NCBI RefSeq assembly: GCF_002993285.1
Contig: NZ_CP027433.1
Coordinates: forward strand, 3,534,001 to 3,598,000
Source: Gordonia iterans
GTDB taxonomy: Bacteria > Actinomycetota > Actinomycetes > Mycobacteriales > Mycobacteriaceae
Direction of reading: 5' to 3'
DNA: 64,000 bases
The notes under the pieces were generated by a model that saw only the letters and a list, made by a program, of their open reading frames with translations, was not told the origin of the DNA and searched no databases. The position numbers were made by a program, and so were the translations under genes. Below, piece after piece: positions 14,701 through 26,700 of this stretch (its first letter is position 1; each line of letters opens with the position of its first letter).

Positions 14701-17700
14701 GCGATGTCGTCGGTCGAACTCAGCCGCGCGAGCACCACGTTCAACGCCGCATGCAGGACCATGAACGGCGTCACCCTGTAGCGGGCCGCCAGGGCATTCG
14801 CAGCCGCCGAGAGTTCGGAAGGAATCGCGAAGTCGACGGTCGCACCGGAACCACTGGCCCGCGGTGGACGCGGACGATCGGCGGGCAGCTCCAGAACATC
14901 GGGCAGCCCAGCGAGTTGCGAGCGCCAGTAGTCGAGCTGCGCCGACACGATCGACGCCGCGTCGTCAGGAGATCCGAGCACGTCGTGCTGCCAGATCGCG
15001 TAATCGGCGAAGCTGACCGGCAACTCGGGCAGCACCGGCGCGGTGCCAGCCACTCGGGCACCGTATGCAGCGAGGAGGTCCGTTGCGAAAGGGGTCATCG
15101 ACTCACGGTCGAACGCGATGTGGTGCACCACGAAAGCGACGATGAACTCTTGATCTCCGGAATTCAGCAGCCGCACTCGAATGGGCAGTTCACGGGTGAG
15201 GTCGAAGCCGGCGCGGACCGCAGTCTCGACCTCGGCCGGATCGGAAGTCGATGCCCAATCCAGCCGAGCACTGACTCCGCCCGCGGAGTGGATGCGCTGC
15301 CGCGGCTCGCCGTCGATGGCCGGGAAGGTCGTGCGGAGCACCTCGTGCCGACTCACGACATCAACGACCGCGGCCTCCAGCGCGCTGCTCTCAACATCCC
15401 CGCGGAGACGGAGCAGCATGGGGATGTTGTAGGTCGACGCGGCGCCATCGAGCTGGTTGATGAACCACATCCGTTGCTGAGCGAACGAGAGCGGGATGCG
15501 ACTCGGCCGAGGATCGACCTTGACTACTGGCGGCAACGCCGGAGCCCGATCAGCTACCACCGCAACGAGTTCCCGCACCGACGGCGCGTCGAACACATCG
15601 CGCACCGACACCTGCACACCCAACGCATCACCCACGCGCGCGACCAGACGCATCGCCGCGAGCGAGTTACCGCCGGTGTCGAAGAACGACTCAGTCACAC
15701 TGACCCGGTCGACACCGAGCAGGTCCGCGTACACCGCGGCCACAGTCTCCTCATCGGCGGTCTCGGGAGCCACATACTCCACGGCCTCGAACACCGGATC
15801 CGGCAGCGAACGCCGATCGACCTTGCCCGCCGTGTTCAGCGGCATCTCCTCCAGAGCCACCCACACCGTCGGCACCATGTACTCCGGCAGATGCTTAGCC
15901 AGCTCGGCCGCCACCTCTCCGGTGTCAACCGTCGCGGGAGCCACATAACCGACCAGCTGATCGCCAGCAGGGCCCTCCACGACGCGGGCAGCCGCATGCA
16001 CCACGCCCTCGGCCGCAGCGATCGCCGCCTCGACCTCACCCAATTCCAGACGCTGACCGCGCAACTTCACCTGGAAATCAGTACGGCCCAGATACTCGAG
16101 TTCGCCGGTGGCGCTGTTGCGCTTGACCAAGTCACCGGTGCGGTACAGACGCGAACCAGCCTCACCGAACGGGTCCGCAATGAAGCGTTCGGCGGTCAGG
16201 TCCGGGCGCGAGGCGTACCCGCGCGCCGACTGAACGCCGCCCAGGTAGAGCTCACCGGCCACACCGTCCGGGACCGGATGCAGACGGGCGTCCAGAATAA
16301 AGGCGGTCGTATTGGCCATCGGCGCACCGATGGGGACGAGCTGATCAACCTCGTCGAGCACTGCGGACATCGTGTACACCGCGGCCTCGGTCGGGCCGAA
16401 TAGGTTGACCACCTTGGCCTGCGGCACCCGGCGGCGGAAATCGTTCGCCACCGCCGGCGGCAAGGCCTCGCCACCGGAGAACAACACCTTCAGCTTCGGC
16501 AACAGCGGCTCATCGCCGACCACGTCCAGGAACGCCGCTAACAGCGAAGGCACGAACTGCACGACGGTGACATCCTGCTCGTTCATGACATCGGCGAGGT
16601 ACTGCGGATCACGCTCACCACCGGCGTCAGCGATCACCATCGTCTGGCCCGCCACCAGCGGCCAGAACAGTTCCAACACCGACGCGTCGAACGTGTGCGG
16701 AGTCTTGAACAGCAGACGCTGCTCCCCTGCCGGAACCGTCTGATCGAACCACGACACGAAGTTGCGCACCGCACCGTGCGGAATAGTCACGCCCTTCGGC
16801 AGACCCGTCGAACCCGACGTGAACAGCGTGTACGCCGCATCCTCGGACCGCAACGGCGCGAGACGCTCCGACGGATCCAACGGCCGCGCACCCGCGGACA
16901 ACTCCACCGAGCAATCGACCTCGACAACCGGAACACCCAGTGCCGCAACATAATCAGGCACATCGGCACCGGTAGCGACGAGTACAACCTGCACGCCCGC
17001 GGTCGAGGCCACATACTCGGCGCGCTCGGCGGGAGCATCCATCGCAATCGGCACGTACTGACCACCGGCAGCCATCACCGCATGCACAGCGGTCACCAGT
17101 TCGGCACTGCGATCCATCACCAAACCGACCGCGGTCTCCGGACCCACACCCGCAGCGATCAATCGCCGCGCCAACTCGCCGACCCGCGCACCGAATTCGG
17201 CGTAGGTGATCTCGCGCCCGCCGGCGACCAGTGCCAGCGTCTCCGGGTGCGCCGCCACCTGCGCGGCGACCGCATCGGCGATCGACTCATCCCGGAACGG
17301 CTCGACCGGGCCGGCCGACTCCGCCAACACCACAGACGCTTCGGCCTCGGTCACCAACAGAACGTCGCCCACCGCAATGTCGGGTTGCGCGAGCGTCGCG
17401 TCCAGCGCGCGCAGGAACCGCTCCGCCAGCTTTTCCACCGACGACCGGTCGAAGAGCGCGGTCGGATAGGTCAGCAACCCTTCCCATTCGCTGGCCGCAT
17501 CGCCGGCGGACACCGTGAGGTTCAGGTCCATCTGCGCGGGTGTCGCCACCCCATCCAGAGCTTCGACCTCGACACCGGCGACGGAGACGCTTTCCATCGA
17601 GTGGTTGAGCGGATCGACCGACAGAATCACCTGGACAAGCGGTGAGAACGCTTCGCTACGCACCGGATCCAGCGCGTCCACGATCGACTCGAATGGAACA

Positions 17701-20700
17701 TCCGCATGTGCGAACGCCGTCAGGTCGGCGTCGCGCGTGCGCGTCATCAAGGCCTCGAACGGCTCGGCCGGGTCGATCTCGGTCCGCAGCACCAGCGTGT
17801 TCACGAACATGCCCACCAGCGCTTCAAGCCCGCGCGGACCGCGTGCATCGATCGGCGTACCCAACACGATGTCGTTCGAGCCCGTCAGACGAGCGAGTAC
17901 CGAGGCGAACACCGCGTGCAAGACCATGAACCGCGTTGCACCAGACTTCTTCGCGTAATCGTCGATGCGCGCGCCCAGCGCAGCCGGAATCGCGAAGCGC
18001 ACTTGGTCGCCGTCCGAGGAGAACACCGGCGGCCGTGGGCGATCGGTGGGCAATTCGATCACGTCGGGTACGCCGGCCAGCGTGCGCTTCCAGTATGCGA
18101 GTTGCTGCCCCAGAATCGACGTCTCGTCCTCGGGCGAACCGAGCACTGCCCGCTGCCACAAGGCGTAATCGGCGTACTGCACCGGCAACGGCTCGAACTC
18201 CGGCACCGCGCCGCCGCTTCGCGCAGCATAAGCGGCCAGCAGCTCCATCACCATTGGGCCGAACGACTGTCCGTCGAACGCAATGTGATGAACCACCAGC
18301 GCCAGCAGCACCGCGTCGTCGTGCTCCTCCACGAGGCGCACCCGCAACGGCAGTTCGCTCGTGACATCGAATCCGCAGCCCAGATCAGCGAATACCTCGT
18401 CAGAGGAGTCGACGACCTGCCAGTCCAGTCGCGCTTCCAGGTCTTGCGCCAGGATCACGTTCTGATACGGGATGCCGTCGCGATCGGGGAACACCGTGCG
18501 GAGGACTTCGTGCCGCTCAACCACGTCGAGCATCGCCTCGCGGAGCGCCCCCTGGTCGACGTCGCCACGCAGCCGGAACGCCGTCGGCATGTTGTACGTC
18601 GGCGCGGACGGATCAAGACGGTTGATGAACCACATCCGTTGCTGTGCGAACGAGAGCGGAATACGCTCCGGGCGCGGCACCACCGGCGTCACCGGCGGCA
18701 ACGCCTCCGCCTTACCAGCCGATGCCGCAGCCAGTTCACGGACCGTGGGCGCGTTGAACAGATCCCGGATCACCAGGTCGATACCAAGTGCCTCACCGGC
18801 GCGGGCCACCACCCGCATCGCGCTCAGCGAGTTACCACCCGCATCGAAGAACGACTCGGTCACCCCAACCCGCTCCACACCCAGCACCTCGGCGAACACC
18901 GCAGCCAATGCCTCTTCGGCCTCGCCCTCGGGTGCGACGTACTCGACCTGCGTCGACGACAGATCCGGCTCCGGCAACGCCCGACGATCCAACTTGCCCG
19001 CCGAATTCAGCGTCACCTCATCGAGCAACGTCCACACCGACGGTCGCATGTACTCCGGCAACGACCCAGCAAGGTGCGCCTTCACCACATCGAGATCCAC
19101 CGACGCCGGCGAGACATACCCGACCAGGAACTCGCCACCCGCCGGCGCAGTCGCGACCGTCGCCGCCGCATGCACCACACCCGGACCGCCCGCGATCACC
19201 GCTTCGATCTCACCGAGCTCGATCCGCTGACCACGCAACTTCACCTGGAAATCAGTACGACCCAAATACTCGATATCGCCCGCGCCGGTCCGGCGCACCA
19301 GGTCACCGGTCCGGTACAGGCGAGATCCCACAGCACCATAAGGATCGGCGATGAAACGCTCCGCGGTCAGCGCAGGCTGATCGGCGTAACCCCGCGCGAT
19401 CTGCACACCACCCAGATACAACTCACCCGGCACCCCATCGGGCACCAACTGCAAACGATCATCGAGCACCAGCATCGAGGTGTTCGCGACCGGCTTGCCG
19501 ATCGTCACCAACTCCGGCGCATCCGACACATCCGCCCAACCCACCTCGACCGCAGCCTCAGTCGGACCAAACAGGTTATGAATCCCCAGGCTCGGCCAAA
19601 TCTCGTGCGCAACCTTCACCGTCGCCGGCGGCAACGCCTCACCCGAAGCGAACAGCCACCGCAGCGACGTCAGCGAGGCCAACGTGCCGCGATCGACCAC
19701 ATCCAAAAACACCGACAACATCGACGGCACAAAATGCACACTCGTCGCCTCGGTCTCGGCGATCAGATCCGCGATATACCCCGGATCCCGATGCCCATCC
19801 GGACGCGCCACCACGACCGTCGCACCCGACATCAGCGGCGCGTACAGTTCCGGCACCGACACATCGAACGTGTACGGCGTCTTCAAAACGACCCTGTCGC
19901 CCACGCCCCACGGGAACGCGTCCAGACCCCACCACAAGCGGTTCAGGACCGCATCGTGCGACACCGTCACACCCTTGGGCACACCGGTCGACCCCGACGT
20001 GAACAACGTGTACAAAGCACTGTCACCGTGCAGCGGCGCCAAACGATCCGCATCGGTCACCGCGGCAGTCGCCAGATCAACGTCACCGGACGCATCCACC
20101 TCCAGCAGACGCACGTCGACGAGATCGGCAACAGGCGCGGGCACGGTGCCAGCAGCCACCAACACCAACTCGGCACCGGCAGTCTCCAGCATCACCCGGG
20201 CACGATCGGCCGGTGCAGCCGTATCGACCGGCACGTACTGGCCGCCGGCTGCGGTCACCGCATGGATCGCCACCAACAGTTCCACGGATCGCGGCACCGC
20301 CACAGCCACCGAGACCTCAGGCCCCACCCCCGCCGAAACCAGTTCTCGCGCAAGCACATTCACCCGCGCACCGAACTCGCCATACGAAACTTCACGCTCA
20401 CCGAACATCAACGCCGTCGCCTCCGGCGTCCGCGCGATCTGCGCAGCAATCACATCGGCGACCGATCCGGTCGCAACCTCGACGACCGCACCGTAAGACT
20501 CGGCCAACGTTCGCTCGCTGGTGGCGGCGCTCATCAACGGCAGGTCGGCGATCAGGATCGTCGGGTCCGCGGCAGCTCCGCGGAGGATCTGCTCGATGGC
20601 TTCAGCGAAGCCGGCGACCTGAGCGTCGTCGAAGACGCCGGGCAGGTATTTCAGGTTCGCCACCAGCGAACCATCGCGTTCACCAGTGACGAATGTGACG

Positions 20701-23700
20701 GGGTAATGCGTGGCATCGCGCAAGCTGACATCACGCAGTTCGAGACCGCCCGCCCGGACCGACGAGATCGACTCGGCGTCGACAGGGTAGGACTCATGGA
20801 TGAACAGCGTGTCGAACTCCAGCGCACCGGGCTCTGTGAGCGCCAGTTCCGGGAGCCCCACCTGCTGGTGGCCGAGCACGCGAATCTTGTCGTGCTGCAG
20901 AGCGGAGAGGATATCGGTGAACGTCGCCGACGGGTCGGTGTCGACCACGACCGGCAACGTGTTGATGAACATGCCCACCATCGAATCGACGCCGTCGAGT
21001 TCGGCCGGGCGTCCCGAGACGGTCTCGCCGAAGGTGACCACGCGGTTGCCGGTGATTCGGGAAAGAAGGACCGCCCACACTCCCTGCAGCACAGTGGAGA
21101 GGGTGGCGCCGGCATTCCGCGCCAGGCGGTGAGCATCGGCGAGCAGATCCGCGTCGAGTGTGAACTCGTAGTCCTGCGGTAATCGGTCTGTTGCGTAGCC
21201 AGTGGCCGGCGCGATCCGCGTGGGCCCTTCGGCCGAGGCGAGCACCTCGCGCCAGGCCGCGATGTCAGCGGCGGCATCGCGGCTGGCGAGTGCGCGCGCA
21301 TGGTCGGCGAAACTCCGGTCCAGAACGGGCGTATAGGTCGAACCCGTGGCGTACAACGCGAGCAGATCGGCCATCACCAGCGGGCCCGACCATCCGTCGA
21401 ACAACAGATGGTGTGAGGTGACCACGAGATCGGCCCCCTCGTCGTGCTGGGCCAGGGCGCCCCGCATCAACGGAGGCGCGGTCAAGTCGAACCGCTCGAT
21501 CCGCTCCGCATCGGCGATCTCGTCGACGTGGGCTTCGACCTGATCGTGGTCCATCCCGCCGAGATCAACGACACGCAGCGCGACCGGCACCTCGACCGGC
21601 ACGACGGCGACGATGCCGGCACCGATCGTGTGGTACCCCGATCGAAGAACCGGGTGATGAGCTAGCAGCGCGGACATCGCCGCACGCAGGCGCTCTTCAT
21701 CGACGTCACCGGCGAACCGGATGCGCACCTGAATGTGATAGGCGTCGATGGAATCGGCCCCGGCGAGGCTGGATTGGAAGTACAAACCCTGCTGCAGCGG
21801 CGTCAACGGCCACACCTCGGCGCCGGGGAACTCGTCGGCGAAGCGATCAAGTTCGCCCTGGGTGATACCGGAACCTGGCACGTCTGACGGTGACAAGCCG
21901 ACGTCCGCATAGGTCGCCGCGGAGACTGCAGCGGCGAGTTCCACAGACCAGCGTTCGCCGAGTTCGGCGACAGCAGCGGAATCCAGTACCGCATCGGGGA
22001 AGCGGAATCGAACCCGCAACTGTCGGCTACCCTCGCCCGCGACGGCCACCGCGTCAATCACCAACGCCGCAGCCATGCCCATCCGGCCTGCCGGCGACAC
22101 GGGGAACTCCAGCGCCTCGCCCACCGGGGTGAACGGAAACTCGGTCTCGCTGCGGCTTTCAGCCACCGAGCCGAGGTAATTGAAAAGGATGGCCGGCAAC
22201 GGCCGCTCGGCCAACTCGCCGCCGGATCGGTACCGCAGTTCACCGAAGCCGGCACCCTGGTCCGGAATGCCGAGGCGTTCTTCCTTGGCCGCCTTGATCG
22301 CGTGCACCACATCGCCCGCGGGATCGAGGCTCATCGGGATCAGGGTGGTGAACCAGCCCACCGTGCGCGACAGGTCGGCACGAACCGGCTCGGGACCGGC
22401 CTCGAGAATCTCCTCATCGCGGCCGTGCCCCTCGACGAGCACCGACACCGGCGCCTCGTCGGCGATCCCGCGCGACTCCTGCCAACCTCGCAGGGCACGC
22501 GCGAAGGTGCCGAGGAGGACGTCGTTGACGTTCCCCTGGAACGCATGGGTCACCGAAGCGAGAATGGCATCGGCAACGTCGGCGGCGACGTGGTGCAGGA
22601 CCGTGGACGCGGTCCTGTCCCGGTCCCTGTCGCGATCGAATTCGGTGCCGAGATTGGTCGGCCGCTCTGGAAGTCGCTGAAGCCAGTAGCCGTATTGGTC
22701 CTCAAAAGTGTCCACGCGGTGGGCGACCGCCGCAGCCCAGGCCCGCGCACTGGTCTCCTCGACACGTAGCCCGAATGGAACACCGTCCTGCCGCTGGGCC
22801 CAGGCGGTAATCAGGTCCTCGATAATCACCGGCCAGGACACCGTGTCGACCCCGATGTGGTGAATCGCCAGCACGGTCCGGGCGCGGTCGTCAGCGCCTC
22901 GAACAACCGCAGCCTGAACAAGTCGTCCGCGAGACGGGTCGAGCCGCCCCGCCACCGTGTCGAATGCAGTACGCAGGTCCGAATCGAACCCGGTGGAGTC
23001 GAGCGGGTGCGGCGAGGAGACTTCGATGACCGCGACGTCGGCATCGAACCCGGTGCCTGCGTCTAGCAACCACTCGCCGTCCACCTCGCGTAACCGAGCA
23101 GACAGCATCGGATGCACGGCGACGACGGCACCCAGTACCTCACCGAGCGATTGTGCGGTGAGTTCTTCGGGCGCAACAAGCACCGCAGACTGCGAGAAGT
23201 CGGCGAAATCGTGCGCGGTGTCGGAGAGTTCCACCATCCAGGACACCGCGGGCCGGATGACCGATGGTCCCGCACCACCACCCGGTGGATCGTCGAGCAG
23301 CGGCACGCCGCGGTTCGGGTCGGCGGCCATCACCGCCATCTTGCGCACGGTGCGACTCTCGAAGATGTCCTTCGGCGACAGCTCCCAGCCGGCCGCCCGC
23401 GCCGCCGACGCCAACCGGATCGACATGATCGAATCGCCGCCCAGCGCGAAAAACGACTCCGCCACCGACACCCGGTCGACACCAAGCAGACCACCCACGA
23501 TGGCCGCCAACTGTTCCTCGGCCGCACCCACCGGAGCCACATACTCACCCCCGGCGACACTGAAGTCCGGAGCCGGAAGCGCCCGACGATCAAGCTTGCC
23601 CGCGGTATTGAGCACCACCTCGTCCAGCACCGTCCACACCGACGGCTGCATGTACTCCGGCAACGCCGCCACCACATGCTCCCGCAACGCCTCGACATCC

Positions 23701-26700
23701 ACCGACGCCGGCGAGACATAAGCGACGAGGAACTCGCCACCCGTCGGTGCTTGCGTGACGGTCACCGCCGCGTGAACCACACCCGCTCCAGCGGCGATCA
23801 CAGACTCGATCTCGCCGAGCTCGATGCGCTGACCCCGCAACTTCACCTGGAAATCGGTACGTCCCAGGTACTCCAGCGAACCGTCGGCCAGCCGCCGGAC
23901 CAGGTCACCGGTGCGGTACAACCGCGAACCCGCCGCCCCGAACGGGTCGGCGACGAACCGTTCAGCGGTCAACCCGGGCGCATCAGCGTATCCGCGCGCG
24001 AGCTGTGCGCCGCCCAGATACAACTCTCCCGGGACCTGCTCGGGCACGAATTGCAGCCGGTCATCAAGCACATAGGCCTGCGTGTTCGGGGTCGGCAGGC
24101 CGATCCCCACCCGGCAGCCCCGTTCCAGGAAAGCGACCACCGAATCGACCGTGGCCTCAGTCGGACCGTACTGATTGATGACCTGTGACTTCGGTGCGAT
24201 CGAGGCGATCCGCTCGAACACCGCCTGCGACAACGCCTCGCCCCCACTGAGCACAAAGCGCAGCGAATCAAGCCGCCGACTCGCTGAAGGATCTTCGACG
24301 AAGATCGCCAACAGCGACGGAACGAACTGCACCACCGTGATCTGCTGCGCCTCGATCACCTGCGCCAGATACTCCGGATCGCGATGACCATCCGGCCGCG
24401 CAACGACCATCGTCGCCCCCGCCATCAACGGGGCGAACAACTCCCACACCGAAGCATCGAACGTGACCGGGGTCTTCAGCAACACCCGACTGTCCGGTGA
24501 GATCGCCGCACCGCAGATCCACTCCAGCAGGTTCACTGCAGCCCCGTGCGAGACCGTGACGCCCTTCGGCACACCGGTGGATCCCGACGTGAACAGCGTG
24601 TACAGCGCATTGTCCGCACTCACCGGCGCCAAGCGGTCGGCGTCGGTGACCGGAGCCGTGGCCGCTGCCACCTCGCCGGAAGCGTCGACCACAACCACCC
24701 GCACACCCGGCAGACCCGATACCGGCGCGGGTACGACTCCGGTGGCCACCAGCACAAACTCTGCACCCGCGGTCTCCAGCATCACCCGCGCGCGCTCGGC
24801 TGGAGCACCCGGATCGACCGGCACGTACTGGCCTCCTGCAGCGGTCACCGCGTGTACCGCCACCAGCAATTCGACGCTGCGGTCGATGCACACGCCGACA
24901 GCCTTCTCCGGGCCCACCCCGGCAGCGATCAACTCGCGTGCGAGCGTGGCGACCCGCGCACCGAACTCGGAGTAGGTGACCTCGCGACCATCGAATACAA
25001 CCGCCACGGCATCCGGAGTCGAAACGACTTGCGCCGCAACAGCATCCGTAATCGATCCAGCCGCGACATCGACCACCGGACCAGACGAGAGCTCCTTGAG
25101 CGCAGCGAGCTCTCCGTCGAGCAGTATCGGCTCGTCACCGATGGGCCGATCCGGCGCGGCGGTCAATTCTCCGAGGAGGCGAACGAATCGGTCGGCGAAC
25201 CGCTGCGCCGACGACGACGCGAACAGGTCGGTCGCGTAGACGACCGCACCCGACCACGGCTCGGACTCCGGGGCACTTGCGATGGTCACCGTCAGGTCGA
25301 CCTGGGCCGGAATCACCGGCGAGGGCACCGAGGCGATCGTCAACCCGGCGACTTCGAGGCCGGCGGCGGCCGCGGAAGCCGCCGGATCGAACGACAACAT
25401 GACCTGGGCGAGCGGGGAGAACGCTTCGCTGCGGACCGGATCCAGCGCCTGCACGAGTGCCTCGAACGGAATGTCCGCGTTGGCGTAGGCGTCGAGGTCG
25501 TCGGTGCGAATCCGCTCGACTAGCGTGCGGAACGAGGCGGCCGGATCGACGTGCGCACGCAGCACCAGAGTGTTGACGAACATGCCGACCAGCGGCTCGA
25601 GGACTTCTTGGCCGCGGCCCGCCGTCGGTGTCGCGACGGCGATGTCGTCGGTGGCCGACAGCCGGGCGAGCAGCACCGCGAGCGCGGCGTGCAGCACCAT
25701 GAAGGGCGTCGCGTCCAGTTCCCGCGCCAGTGCCGTCAGCCGGCCGGCGACGGCGGCCGAGATCCCGAAGTCGATCTGTTCACCGCGGTGCGACGCCCGG
25801 GCCGGCCGCGGATGATCCGCGGGCAGTTCCAAGACGTCGGGGAGGCCGGCGAGTTGTCCACGCCAGTACGCGAGTTGCGCGCCGAGCACCGAGGACGCGT
25901 CGTCCGGGCTGCCGAGCGCCGTGCGCTGCCACAGCGCGAAATCGGCGAACTGGATCGCCAACGGCGAAAAGCTCGGGATCTCACCGCCGCGCCGCGCGGT
26001 GTAGGCCGTCACCAGGTCCGCGACCAGCGGCAGCAATGACTCGCCGTCCGCGCCGATGTGATGGGCGATCAGCCCGAGGAGATGTTCCCCGGGCGCGCTC
26101 TGCCAGACCAGCACGCGGATCGGCCACGACGTCGTGACGTCGAACCCCTCCGCCGCGGCCCCGGCGAATTGCTCCGCCGAGTCGAGGATTCGCCAATCGA
26201 GCTTCGCCGGAATGTCGGTCACCGGCGAAATCAGTTGTACCGCGACGCCGTCGACGTCGGCGAAGACGGTGCGCAGCACTTCGTGCCGTGCCACCACGTC
26301 GCCGACGGCGGCGCGCAGCACGTCGAGGTCCAGGTCTCCCCCGATGCGCAGCGTCATCGGGATGTTGTAGGCGGGGTCGTCCGGATCGAACCGGTTGATG
26401 AACCACATCCGTTCCTGCGCCAGCGACAACGGCAGCAGGTCCGGGCGGGTGTCCGGAGCGGTCAGCGCGGGCAACGCCGCGCCCAGTTCGCTCACCTTCG
26501 CCGCGAGTCCGCGGACAGTGGGCGCGGCGAAGATGTCGCGCATGTTCACGTAGACGCCCAGCACCTCGCAGGCGCGTCCGACGATCTTGGCGGCCAGGAG
26601 CGAGTTTCCGCCCAGTTCGAACACCGATTGGGTCACGCTGACGAGGTCGAGGCCCAGCACCTCGCCGACGATCCCGGCGAGCTGCTGCTCCACCCGGTTC

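Noticed and set aside
8544..21182. Long plus-strand open frames of 800-1150 codons across the NRPS region
   Set aside because: They are rich in His, Arg and Gln with no family motifs, and they lie opposite a continuous minus-strand NRPS frame with perfect module motifs. They are an artefact of high third-position GC.
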